A stretch of 8,783 bases of DNA from Chloroflexia bacterium. Its GTDB lineage: Bacteria; Chloroflexota; Chloroflexia; Thermobaculales; Thermobaculaceae. The DNA lies in contig JACDAU010000356.1 of assembly GCA_013695265.1 (NCBI GenBank), positions 1 to 8,783 on the forward strand. Direction: 5' to 3'. Below are positions 1-6,981 of the stretch, piece by piece. The notes below the pieces were generated by a model. That model did not search any database and was not told where the DNA came from. It saw only the letters and a list, made by a program, of their open reading frames with translations. The translations under genes were made by a program, and so were the position numbers. Each line of letters begins with the position of its first letter. The first letter of the stretch is position 1.

Positions 1-1215
1 GCCGGGTCCCAGGCAGGAGGCCACCAATCGGATTGCCTCCCGGAGTCGCTGTATCCGGGTGACGGCGCTCGCGACCATCAGCGCGAACGTGCCGATGATC
101 CCGGCGGCTCTGGCCAGACTCCTGTGCGGCGCGCCCCAGCAGCCCACCAGCATGATCCAGTGCTCGATGAGCATCGCCAGCAACTTCGCATACACCTCCG
201 TGAGTATCCGCCACCGGTTCTGGCTCCTCCACTCATCCACCTTGCCGTGGCTCTTCCACAATCGGAACAGGATCTCTACTCCTCGTCTTCGCGAGGCCGT
301 TACCGGAGTCCGCTTCGCGGCCTATCTGCCATCTGGCTCTCGCGAGCACCACCGCGTCCCGGAGACTCAGCATCTCCTCGGGCGCGTTGGTCACGTACAC
401 GTTGTACCCCACGAGGGCCAACCTCGCCCGGCTCGGTGCCCTGCCCTTCTTCTGCGCCTCCGGCACCTGCGCCACCAGCAGGCGCATCCGCAGCTTAAGC
501 TCGCCCCCCACCAGCACCCACTCGTCCACGCTAGCGCCCCGCTCGCTCCGTGCCTTGAGTAGCTCACCCACAATCCAGCCGCCCCCCGAACTCGACATAG
601 ACCACGGTGTTGGCCTTGAGGCGAGACAGGACGTAAGCCCCGCCCGCCGATAGCCTCGCCATCATCCCCACGTCCCAGAGTCCGGGGTCCATCAACTCCA
701 GCGCGCCCGGGCGCACCGGCGCAGTTTGCACCCCGGATACTCTCTCGGGTTCTCTACCCGCCAGGAGGTCCAGCCGCACCACCGCCTTGAGCGCCGATTG
801 GGTATGGGCTTGCCTGCCCCCGTACCCTCGCCACTCGTCCCTGAGCGCGTCCGGCAGGCCGATGGTGGTCGCATCTCGCACCCACACCCCCGCCTCGAAC
901 CGCCTGAGCAGCGGCACCGATGCCACGACCATCCGCCCCCTCGAGCACCCGGCGCATGCACGCCGCCGACTCGGGACCGAAACGTCGGTCCAGCCCCTGC
1001 GGCGTAATCGGCGCCCCCACGGCCGCCCCGGTGCCGCACAGCTCGGAGAGCGTGGCAGCGGGATCGGCCATCCAGCCGAACACCAATGCCCGCACCCACG
1101 TCGAGCCGGTCTGCTTCCGGTGCCGCCGGATGAATCCCGCCGACTGCGCCGCCTGGTCCTCTACCTCGGTGAGTACCTCTTGCAACGCTCGGCTTACCTG
1201 TGCTACCGTCGTCAT
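1..1215 (-). pseudogene. IS4-family DDE transposase, frameshifted and interrupted, cut by the window edge
   Basis: Three reading frames together spell one IS4-type transposase. The start is ATG at 1215-1213 (MTTVAQVSRAL), with GGAG 9-11 nt upstream. The first part runs to about 940. A 1-nt gain in a GC run near 933-940 moves the frame to VPLLRRFEAGVWVRDATTIGLP, holding the first catalytic Asp, and on to ELMDPGLWDV with the second Asp. One extra G in the G6 run at 582-587 moves it again to WIVGELLKARSERGASVDEW and YVTNAPEEMLSLRDAVVLAR. A 46-bp insertion (277-322) then splits RWQI from EILFRLWKSHGKVDEWRS. That last motif fits the IS4 R-x3-E-x6-K signature, but its Tyr position is Ala. The frame stays open to base 1, so the C-terminus lies outside. 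The gene is dead as read; the homopolymer shifts could be read errors but the insertion is not. No terminal inverted repeat could be delimited. Confidence 0.88.
277..322. repeat. 46-bp hairpin-rich insertion inside the transposase
   Basis: Removing these 46 bases restores the IS4 motif RWQI-EILFRLWKSHG in frame. The extra piece therefore sits exactly between the Ile codon (325-323) and the catalytic Glu codon (276-274). It contains two small palindromes, cctcg-tcttcg-cgagg and ccgc-ttc-gcgg. ACTCC and GGAGT can pair around the first of them. The two halves also look like diverged copies of each other, with GGCC...GCGAAG in each. On the minus strand TAG occurs at both junctions, which would fit a 3-bp target duplication. 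No family is assigned. Confidence 0.6.
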
Positions 1216-1475
1216 CGTGGAGGCTCCTTCAGCTCGCTGCTTGCTTCGTCGCAGCGCAGCTTGCCAGATGAGCCTCCCCGTTGTCACTACCCCTAATTTT
1301 ATGCGAATGGGCAGCCACGGAGAACCGCCCCTACCCTGCTCATGGGTGGTGCCCACCGCTGTAGGCAGCGGGTGTCCTCTACGGCATCACCGATGGGGTG
1401 TCCATTGCCAACGCGTGCGGGCAGATCACCCATCGGTTCGCGTCCCGCCTGTTAGGTATATGCGCGTGCTGATCC
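1216..1475. other. Non-coding stretch between the transposase remnant and the metallopeptidase gene
   Basis: No open frame here has coding character. The part next to the transposase start (about 1216-1300) should belong to the insertion sequence's upstream end and includes an AT-rich patch, taattttatg, near 1294-1303. The rest is dense in inverted repeats: CACCGCTG-tagg-CAGCGGGTG at 1355-1374, a larger one at 1389-1437, and GTTAGG/CCTAAC at 1451-1456 and 1475-1480. The last overlaps the stop codon of the metallopeptidase gene. A gtaggggcgg...ctgccc type sequence (minus strand, about 1311-1336) resembles dispersed GC-rich repeats of bacterial intergenic regions, which is an impression only. 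None of the hairpins is followed by a T-tract, so no terminator is called. Confidence 0.5.
1389..1437. repeat. Inverted repeat, 11-12 bp arms, 26-bp loop
   Basis: ACCGATGGGGTG at 1389-1400 pairs with CACCCATCGGT at 1427-1437, with one bulged G. It lies 39-87 nt downstream of the metallopeptidase stop codon in the reading direction. It could stabilise the mRNA 3' end or be an arm pair of a small dispersed element. The absence of a T-run argues against an intrinsic terminator. Confidence 0.5.
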
Positions 1476-2909
1476 CTAACGGTCGAGCGCGTCGAGCACT
1501 TGCGGTGCTATCTCCTCCGATGGAGCCAGCGCATACGACACCCGCGTGCCGGTTCGCCGTATCGTCGCAGCCTGTCCATCGGCTGTGAGGGTGAGCGTGC
1601 CGTCAACATCCTCAAACGACGTATCGAACCGCGCTTCGTCGTACTCGCGCAGCGCTTCGGCGAACTGCTCCGCATCATCCTCGGAGTCCCACACCGTCTG
1701 CCAGGCGACCACGTCCTGCTCGCCCTTGCCCCAAAGGACGAACCCATCGCCGTCCCAGCCCGCCGCAGCCTCACGAGCTAGGGAGTCATCGAGCTGTCCC
1801 TCCAGGAGGACGCGCGTCTGAAACTCGCCAAACAGGTTCGTCTCCAGCTTCGCCCAGCCATCGCCGAGCACCGCGCCGAGATCGGGTATGGTCACCGCAG
1901 TCGGGGCGTCCCTGTCCGTGTATTTCTCCGGATGGAGGATCTGCTCCGTGCTTTTCGGCGGATCCTTGTACGCCGCGTCGACACTCCGCCACCCCCCGTC
2001 TCGGCGCAGGGCCGTGACGAATCGCGCACCGGCGTCGTATGGGAACAGCAAGGACTCAGAGATAATCGGCGGCGCGCTTCCCAGCTTCTCGCTGCTGATC
2101 TGCTCCTCCTCGAACGCGTCCTGGATTCTCCCGATCAGCGCCGGCTTGGAGATCAAGTACTCGTTCTGCAAGGCCACCGCATCGCCCTCGACGAGCGCGC
2201 TGATCGACAGCAGCGTATCGTCGTTCTTGTTCTCATACGGCTTGCTGAGTCGATCGAGATCGTAATGCTGATCCTGCAGGGCGTGCGTTACCTCGTGTGC
2301 GTATGTAAGCTCGCCGAGTGCGTTCAATCGCTTGCCCGTGCTGATGACGTACATGTTCTCCGTCTCGGTGTCATAGAATCCCGCAATTTGCTCGGTGTAG
2401 AGGTCGAGGTACAACTTTCTCAGATCCAGGTTCTCCGGGATCAGGCCGAACGCAGACAGCGCCCGCTCGTCGGCTTCGGCGTCCGCGGGCTTGAACTCCT
2501 CGTCGAGTTGCTTTTGCAGCCGCTCGCGGAGTTGTTCGCGCGTCAGGTAGTCTTCGCGGATATCTTCGCGGATCCCCAGTCCCCGAATCTCGGACGCGTC
2601 CTCCGCTATGCGATCGAACTCCGTCCGGGACGCCGCCTTCGTCGCTGTCGCCTGCTGCGGCTCCTCGGTCGGGCTGCTCGCAGACGCAGTCGTCGTTTCC
2701 TCGACTGGGACCACTGTGGTCTGCATAGTTGCGGTGCGAGTGGCCTCCTCGGACGGTATCGCCGCTGGCTGTTCCCTGGGGCTCGGCTGCGGTTGAACAG
2801 TCGCCGTATCAGCCACCGGTGTGGGCGTAGTATCCGTCTCGGCGCCCGTACTACACGCAATGAGGAGCAACATGAGCAGGACGGCGAGTGTGAACAGGAC
2901 GCGGTGCAT
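1476..2909 (-). CDS. Secreted lipoprotein with HEXXH metallopeptidase motif
   Basis: A 477-residue protein predicted to sit on the outer face of the membrane as a lipoprotein. The start is ATG at 2909-2907: AAGGAG (2915-2920) lies 5 nt upstream and the signal peptide begins there. An upstream in-frame start would add 27 residues that spoil the signal peptide. Residues 1-18 are hydrophobic and end in lipobox LIAC, with Cys19 as lipidation site. Residues 20-95 are a Thr/Pro/Glu/Ala-rich tether. The folded part holds YAHEVTHALQDQHYDL, with His205, Glu206 and His209 matching HEXXH zinc ligands plus catalytic Glu. ALVEGDA follows, with Glu241 a candidate third ligand as in gluzincins. EQILHPEKY lies near 322-330. 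Protease activity is inferred from these motifs; substrate unknown. It has its own promoter and is separated by 124 nt from the aminotransferase gene upstream, so probably a separate unit. The motif is intact and the gene shows no damage. Confidence 0.85.
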   Translation of the reverse strand: MHRVLFTLAVLLMLLLIACSTGAETDTTPTPVADTATVQPQPSPREQPAAIPSEEATRTATMQTTVVPVEETTTASASSPTEEPQQATATKAASRTEFDRIAEDASEIRGLGIREDIREDYLTREQLRERLQKQLDEEFKPADAEADERALSAFGLIPENLDLRKLYLDLYTEQIAGFYDTETENMYVISTGKRLNALGELTYAHEVTHALQDQHYDLDRLSKPYENKNDDTLLSISALVEGDAVALQNEYLISKPALIGRIQDAFEEEQISSEKLGSAPPIISESLLFPYDAGARFVTALRRDGGWRSVDAAYKDPPKSTEQILHPEKYTDRDAPTAVTIPDLGAVLGDGWAKLETNLFGEFQTRVLLEGQLDDSLAREAAAGWDGDGFVLWGKGEQDVVAWQTVWDSEDDAEQFAEALREYDEARFDTSFEDVDGTLTLTADGQAATIRRTGTRVSYALAPSEEIAPQVLDALDR

Positions 2910-2931
2910 GCAGACTCCTTGATTCCATCCC

Positions 2932-2960
2932 ATCGTAGCAGCCGTTTCCAGGCCGCGCAA
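2932..2960 (-). promoter_or_regulatory. Candidate sigma-70 type promoter for the metallopeptidase lipoprotein
   Basis: On the minus strand, -35 TTGCGC (2955-2960) and -10 TACGAT (2932-2937) are separated by 17 bp. The transcript would start near 2925, giving a leader of about 16 nt that still contains the AAGGAG site. The boxes are only partial matches to consensus, so this is tentative. Confidence 0.35.
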
Positions 2961-3033
2961 ACGCTGGCAGAGCTGACCTCGCCGGTTCAAGATCCCTGCG
3001 GCTCTACGCTTTCTCTGGGCGCTATGAGATGCG

Positions 3034-4014
3034 TTACCAGGGCACGTGGGTGACTGCTTGCGCTGACTGAAGTTGCTGTCCCGCCAGCCCGACGGGCACC
3101 CGCCACTCCGGGAAGCGCGAATCCGTCCCCCGGACGAGCCCGTGGTAGAGATCGCCGAGCTGCCGCGTCACGGGGCCAGGGACGCCAGCACGGAGTTCGT
3201 GATGATCGATAGCGGCGATGGGAGTGATTTCAGCCGCCGTCCCGCAGTAAAAAGCTTCGTCCGCGAGGTATGCTTCGGTGCGGTCCACCGTGCGCTCCTC
3301 CACCCGCAGCCCCAGCAACTCCCGCGCGATGCGGAGCACGCTGTCCCGCGTAATGCTCTCCAGTATCCCGCTGGACAGGTCGGGAGTGAAGAGCGTCCCG
3401 CCGCGCACGAAGAATACGCAGCTTCCCGGACCTTCTGTCACCTTGCCTTGCGCGTTGAGCATAAGCGCGGTATCGTGACCGGCCAGAACGGCCTCCGACG
3501 CCGCGAGCTGGCTGTTGCGATAGTTCGCCACCGCCTTGACGCGCGGCGGCATTGAGCTCTCGTCGATCCGCCGCCACGAGCTGAACCCCGCACGGAGGCT
3601 GTGCTCCTCCCCCAGCGCCGACGTTGTCGGCCGGGACGTGATAAACACGTTTGTCACGCGCTCGCCTACGCTACCGAAGGAGCGGCCGCCCGTGGAGTAC
3701 GCCAGGGGCATGATATACACATCGCCGGCGTATGCATTGGCGCGGATCAATGCACACACCGCCGCCTGGATCACATCGGGCGGGAAGCTATCGTCCATAC
3801 GAACCAGCCGCATCGAACTCGCGAGCCGCTCCAGATGCGCATCCAGCCGAAAGACATACGTCTCGGCGTCCGTGCCGTTCCAGTAGCCCCGAATCCCTTC
3901 GAAGACCGCCCCCACCGAGGCCCACCAATGATCTGTCAGATGCGCAGTTGCGTCCTCCCACCGAACGAGCTGGTGATTATGCCAGAGGTAGGGGGGATGC
4001 TCGGCGTTGCTCAC
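3034..4014 (-). CDS. ilvE: Class IV aminotransferase, branched-chain amino acid type
   Basis: A 326-residue cytosolic PLP enzyme, likely the reversible transamination between Leu/Ile/Val and their 2-oxo acids (last step of branched-chain synthesis). The start is GTG at 4014-4012, preceded at 7 nt by CAGGAG (4022-4027). Fold-type IV hallmarks appear in order: VFEGIRGYW (37-45), FRLDAHLERLASS with Arg56 as PLP-phosphate ligand, PPRVKAVANYRNSQLA with Lys160 as Schiff-base lysine, VTEGPGSCVFFVRGG with Glu194 contacting the pyridine nitrogen, ILESITRD (217-224) and DEAFYCGTAAEITPI (252-266). Odd point: the BCAT motif YIRPL, whose Arg contacts the glutamate side chain in the E. coli enzyme, reads YIMPL here (Met102). 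Amino donor or substrate preference may therefore differ. The sequence fits BCAT better than 4-amino-4-deoxychorismate lyase or D-amino-acid aminotransferase. It has its own promoter and lies after a strong terminator, so it is probably monocistronic. Confidence 0.88.
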   Translation of the reverse strand: MSNAEHPPYLWHNHQLVRWEDATAHLTDHWWASVGAVFEGIRGYWNGTDAETYVFRLDAHLERLASSMRLVRMDDSFPPDVIQAAVCALIRANAYAGDVYIMPLAYSTGGRSFGSVGERVTNVFITSRPTTSALGEEHSLRAGFSSWRRIDESSMPPRVKAVANYRNSQLAASEAVLAGHDTALMLNAQGKVTEGPGSCVFFVRGGTLFTPDLSSGILESITRDSVLRIARELLGLRVEERTVDRTEAYLADEAFYCGTAAEITPIAAIDHHELRAGVPGPVTRQLGDLYHGLVRGTDSRFPEWRVPVGLAGQQLQSAQAVTHVPW

Positions 4015-4053
4015 GGGCGATCTCCTGAATCAATATGGCCTGCCGGAAGCGTC

Positions 4054-4083
4054 ATTGTACCGGCCTGCCACGAGAAGCCGCAA
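4054..4083 (-). promoter_or_regulatory. Candidate promoter of the aminotransferase gene
   Basis: On the minus strand, -10 TACAAT (4054-4059) is a five-of-six match to consensus. The -35 TTGCGG (4078-4083) lies 18 bp upstream. Transcription would begin near 4047, leaving a leader of about 33 nt before the GTG start. No leader-peptide or T-box-like structure fits in this short leader, so attenuation by branched-chain amino acids is not suggested. Confidence 0.5.
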
Positions 4084-4169
4084 CGTAAACCGGTATCAAT
4101 ACGGATAGTGAACGCGTGACCGCTCCGCACGTCCAAGGACCGTGCGGCGACCTGTGCCCGAACGCGAAA

Positions 4170-4199
4170 GGGATCCGCGGGCTGGGGCCCGCGGATCCC
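4170..4199 (-). terminator. Strong stem-loop, probable terminator of the foldase gene
   Basis: A perfect 13-bp stem with loop TGGG; the arms are GGGATCCGCGGGC and GCCCGCGGATCCC. It begins 26 nt past the stop codon of the foldase lipoprotein. On the minus strand it is followed by TTTCG, only a short T-tract. It is called a terminator from stem strength and position. It would insulate the aminotransferase gene from foldase transcription. Confidence 0.7.
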
Positions 4200-4225
4200 T
4201 CGAACCATCCAGTAACAGGTCCTGC

Positions 4226-5434
4226 CTATCCCTGCGGCGTGCCCTCCGGCGCAGGCTCACCTGGTGCGGGCTGCTCTTCCGGCACTCCCGCCGGAGGCTG
4301 TGCTTGCGGAAGCTTGAACTGCGTTTCGATCTTCGCCTTCGCGCGGAGCTCCGTCAGTAACCCCTGGACTCGTTCACTGATGCCAGCTTCTCGCACGGCA
4401 GTCTCGACCTGCGGCCGGACCGCCGTCAGCGGCTTCGCCTGACCGCCTCTACGCGCCACCACCTTCAGCACCGAGAACGCGCCGTCCTGCGTCGGGGCCG
4501 GGTCAGCGACCTGCCCTGGGCGGAGATTGGCCGCCGCCATAGCGACATCAGGTGGCAGTTGCTGCACCTGTGTGTACCCGAGATCGGCGTTCTGCTCCGC
4601 GAGGTTCGGTTTCTTGCTGCCGTGCTTCTTGATCACGGCGTCCAACTTTGCGCCACCGCGCAGTTCCTTCGCCGCTGCCGTCGCCTTCGCCTGATCATCT
4701 GCCACAACGCGCCAGACCTGCAACTCCTCAGGCGTCGAAAACTGTTGCTTGTTCTGGTTGTAGTAGTCTTGAACCGCCTTGTCCGTCACCTGAACCTGCG
4801 GGCCGATAATCTTCTGCACATACAGATTCAGACGCAACTGCTCACGGAAGGCATCCAGCGATCCGAACTGCTGGGTGATGACCTGATCCAGATTCTGGCC
4901 CTGCGCCTGCGTGCTCAGCCGCGCTTTTGTCAGTTCCGCGTCGATCTCCGCTTCGGTCGCGGTCACCTTGCGCTTCTCGGCCTCCTGCCGAACCAGCGAC
5001 TCGACGATGAGACGCTCGATCTCCTGCGCGCCGTAGCGCTGCTCCAACTGCGCATCGAGCGCTTCGAAGGTAATCTCCTCGCCATTGACGACCGCCGCGG
5101 GCTTGGACCGATCAACCTCGGCCGTGGCTTCCGGCGTTCCGGCACCGGATGGTGCCTGCACCGAATCTGTGGCCTCGGCGCTCGGCGGGACCTCCTCGGT
5201 CCCGATACCCGGCTCCGCGTCAGCCGACGTAGGCGCCGTGTTGTCTGCCGGAGTCGGATCACCGGCGATTGCGACGGTCCCTGACACCGGTGCGGTAGTT
5301 TCGGTAGGCTCCGCATCGCCGCCGCCGCCGCACGCGACGAGCAGCATGCTGGTGATCAGGAGAATAACGAGCGAGAGACGATCCCAGCCGGGGACCCGCG
5401 CGGTAAGGGCGCTGTGGCCCCGGGTGAAAGACAC
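4226..5434 (-). CDS. SurA/PrsA-like peptidyl-prolyl isomerase-family lipoprotein (foldase or chaperone)
   Basis: A 402-residue exported lipoprotein, likely assisting folding of secreted proteins at the membrane surface. The start is GTG at 5434-5432, nine nt after the strong site AAGGAGG. Hydrophobic residues 20-34 end in LLVAC, with Cys35 lipidated and followed by Gly4. A Thr/Pro/Ala/Glu linker covers about 36-108. A SurA-N type helical chaperone domain (AVVNGEEITFEALDAQLEQ, from 114) extends to about 225. A parvulin-like domain follows: STPEELQVWRVV (233-244), ADLGYTQV (283-290) and FSVLKV (320-325) match its strands. The last 25 residues are rich in Pro, Glu and Gly. The two His normally found in parvulin active sites (RHIL and GYHIIKV positions) are absent, so isomerase activity is doubtful and a chaperone role more likely. 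It has its own promoter and terminator, and lies next to a sigma/anti-sigma pair, which fits an envelope-stress role. Confidence 0.83.
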   Translation of the reverse strand: MSFTRGHSALTARVPGWDRLSLVILLITSMLLVACGGGGDAEPTETTAPVSGTVAIAGDPTPADNTAPTSADAEPGIGTEEVPPSAEATDSVQAPSGAGTPEATAEVDRSKPAAVVNGEEITFEALDAQLEQRYGAQEIERLIVESLVRQEAEKRKVTATEAEIDAELTKARLSTQAQGQNLDQVITQQFGSLDAFREQLRLNLYVQKIIGPQVQVTDKAVQDYYNQNKQQFSTPEELQVWRVVADDQAKATAAAKELRGGAKLDAVIKKHGSKKPNLAEQNADLGYTQVQQLPPDVAMAAANLRPGQVADPAPTQDGAFSVLKVVARRGGQAKPLTAVRPQVETAVREAGISERVQGLLTELRAKAKIETQFKLPQAQPPAGVPEEQPAPGEPAPEGTPQG

Positions 5435-5620
5435 GTGAAGACTCCTCCTTGCAATGACTATTCTGACGTTCGGGTCAACCTGGCCATGATAGCCACCGCT
5501 CGAAAGGGCTGTCAAACGCGCACCCGCGAACCAGCCGGTGCGGACGAAGCCCGGTGACCCTTCATTGGAACGTCATCCCCAGGCCAGCAGGAGCAGTGTG
5601 GGGCTCGAACGCGCCGCAGC
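5435..5620. other. Gap between the anti-sigma gene and the foldase gene
   Basis: 186 bp that hold the foldase promoter and ribosome binding site. No clear intrinsic terminator follows the anti-sigma stop codon; the best hairpin is a weak GCACC/GGTGC pairing near 5519-5540, without a T-run. Read-through from the sigma operon into the foldase gene is therefore possible. Confidence 0.5.
5486..5515 (-). promoter_or_regulatory. Near-consensus sigma-70 type promoter of the foldase gene
   Basis: On the minus strand, -35 TTGACA (5510-5515) is a perfect consensus. The -10 TATCAT (5486-5491) is a five-of-six match, with an 18-bp spacer. The start point would be near 5479, giving a 5' leader of about 45 nt that ends in the AAGGAGG site. 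The foldase is thus probably made constitutively by the housekeeping sigma rather than only by the neighbouring ECF sigma. Confidence 0.65.
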
Positions 5621-6421
5621 CTAGCGCGGAGCGACAAGTGTCGGCGTTGCGTTTGCACCGCTCATGCGCGCCGCTTCCAGCCGTGCGACCTTCCAGTCTG
5701 CCTCCACCCGCTCGAAGCCGAAACGCACACGGACAAGATTCCCGAGGCGCGTAACATCCACGTACCCAGTTGCTCGGTCATCCTCAATCATCGTGAGAGC
5801 CAGCGTCTTCCTGTCCCGATCCGTTCCTGACATCCCGCTGCCGAGTTGCAGAAGAGTCCGGTTCCCAGCAACAACCCGGCGAAAGTCCGCAAGGCCAGTC
5901 TGGTAGCGGGGCGACAGGTAGGAACGAGCGCGCGCGGCGCTTGCCCCGGACTGGACTTTGGTTCCCTGCGGCTGAATGGTCCCGTTCGCGGCGGTCACGA
6001 ACTCCGCGGCAACCTGCCGGATCCGTGCCTCCTGTGCCGCGCGACTCTCGCCGGGCGCGCTGTTGCCGGACCACACGCTGGAGAGGATGGCCGCGATCCC
6101 AACCAGGGCAACGACAACGACCAACACAACCGCGCTGAGTCCGGAGGAGCTGAACGCCCTTTGCAACCGAAGCGGCGCGAAACGGGGCCGTCGCTGTATA
6201 TGCGGCAGCACGCGCGCATCGATTTGCGCGAGCTGAGGCTGCATCTGCTTCGGTACCAGGGGCCATGCGGCAACGATGGCGTCGGCGCGCCGCAGGTAGT
6301 TGAGGGTCGCGACACAGCCGGGGCAGCGATCGAGGTGCTCCTTTGTCTGGTGCTCCTCCTCTTCGGATACGTCGCCGTCCACGTACAGCGGCAGCATTTC
6401 CTCCATTTGCTCGCACGTCAT
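5621..6421 (-). CDS. Membrane-anchored zinc-finger anti-sigma factor
   Basis: A 266-residue single-pass membrane protein expected to hold the co-encoded ECF sigma factor inactive. The N-terminus is a zf-HC2 (ZAS) domain: MTCEQMEEMLPLYVDGDVS and then EHLDRCPGC give Cys3, His29, Cys33 and Cys36 in the H-x3-C-x2-C zinc arrangement. A cytoplasmic segment to about 94 is followed by one transmembrane helix (about 95-115, LSAVVLVVVVALVGIAAI). Residues 117-266 are outside the cell and end in a strand pattern (GYVDVTRL, VRVRFGFERVEADWKVARL) reminiscent of NTF2-like domains; that resemblance is only an impression. The start ATG overlaps the sigma stop codon as ATGA, with GAGGAG 8 nt upstream inside the sigma gene, so translation is coupled. 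Release could be by proteolysis, since an M50 protease is encoded two genes upstream, or by redox change at the zinc site. Confidence 0.88.
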   Translation of the reverse strand: MTCEQMEEMLPLYVDGDVSEEEEHQTKEHLDRCPGCVATLNYLRRADAIVAAWPLVPKQMQPQLAQIDARVLPHIQRRPRFAPLRLQRAFSSSGLSAVVLVVVVALVGIAAILSSVWSGNSAPGESRAAQEARIRQVAAEFVTAANGTIQPQGTKVQSGASAARARSYLSPRYQTGLADFRRVVAGNRTLLQLGSGMSGTDRDRKTLALTMIEDDRATGYVDVTRLGNLVRVRFGFERVEADWKVARLEAARMSGANATPTLVAPR

Positions 6422-6957
6422 GCGTTACTCTCCTCGCTCGCCCGGAGGCTCCGGGCAAGTGCCAGCCGTGCCCTGTATGTCCGTGTCTTCACTGCTCCCT
6501 CCGAGATGCCGAGCATCGAGGCTATCTCCTGATATGAGAAGCCGTCGCGCACCGACAGCAGGATGCAGGCTGCCTGCTCGGGGGGCAGCGCGCGCAGGGC
6601 CGCGCCCAACTCCTCCCGGTTCACCACCTGCTCCTCTGGCCCTGAGGTTGGCGCGTCGTTCCCGCCTGCATCGAGAGGCGACCACTGGACAATCTTCCGG
6701 CGGCGGTGATATGAGAGCGCCGCATTCGACGCAATCGTGTACAACCACCCGCGCAGATTCAGCCCTGGCTGGGTGCGGCCTATCGACCGGTACGCGTTGA
6801 GGAACACGTCCTGAGTGAGGTCAGCCGCGATCTCCGGGTCGCCCACCATCCGGTAGAGATAACCGGCAATCTGCGATTGATACTCGCGATATATCGACTC
6901 GAAGGCCGAGGCATCGCCCTGCCGTGCCTGCTCGACCATGGACAGGTCGACGGGCAT
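6418..6957 (-). CDS. ECF (sigma-70 family, extracytoplasmic function) sigma factor
   Basis: A 179-residue RNA polymerase sigma factor with only the sigma-2 and sigma-4 domains. The chosen start is ATG at 6957-6955, with AGGTGG (6963-6968) 5 nt upstream; a TTG six codons earlier is less likely. Sigma region 2 is FESIYREYQSQIAGYLYRMV through DLTQDVFLNAYRSIGR, and the -10 recognition part is NLRGWLYTIASNAALSYHRR. A linker rich in Gly, Asp, Pro and Glu follows. Region 4 is ALRALPPEQAACILLSVRDG, then FSYQEIASMLGISEGAVKTR, a helix-turn-helix for the -35 element. The stop overlaps the anti-sigma start. The target regulon cannot be read from the window: no GGAAC-type -35 with a properly spaced -10 was found upstream of any gene, so autoregulation is not shown. 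Group assignment needs a family tree. Confidence 0.93.
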   Translation of the reverse strand: MPVDLSMVEQARQGDASAFESIYREYQSQIAGYLYRMVGDPEIAADLTQDVFLNAYRSIGRTQPGLNLRGWLYTIASNAALSYHRRRKIVQWSPLDAGGNDAPTSGPEEQVVNREELGAALRALPPEQAACILLSVRDGFSYQEIASMLGISEGAVKTRTYRARLALARSLRASEESNA

Positions 6958-6981
6958 GCACACCACCTTTTCCAAGAGTCG

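Noticed and set aside
2521..2575. Repeated ttcgcg/tcttcgcgga motifs resembling a short tandem repeat
   Set aside because: They fall in frame in the metallopeptidase gene and encode a charged IREDIRED-type helix, so repetition follows from codon use and peptide repetition.
1932..3053. Long plus-strand open frame opposite the metallopeptidase gene
   Set aside because: It is Arg/Leu-rich with no recognisable domain, and mirrors a minus-strand gene with clear signal peptide and HEXXH motif. In GC-rich DNA such antisense frames are common.
4559..5284. 241-codon plus-strand open frame opposite the foldase gene
   Set aside because: Leu/Arg-rich antisense shadow without a ribosome binding site or domain; the minus strand carries a complete lipoprotein with promoter and terminator.
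6958..6975. TTG start six codons upstream for the sigma factor
   Set aside because: The AGGTGG site is correctly spaced for the ATG at 6957, and starting at TTG would place that site inside the coding region without a better one upstream.
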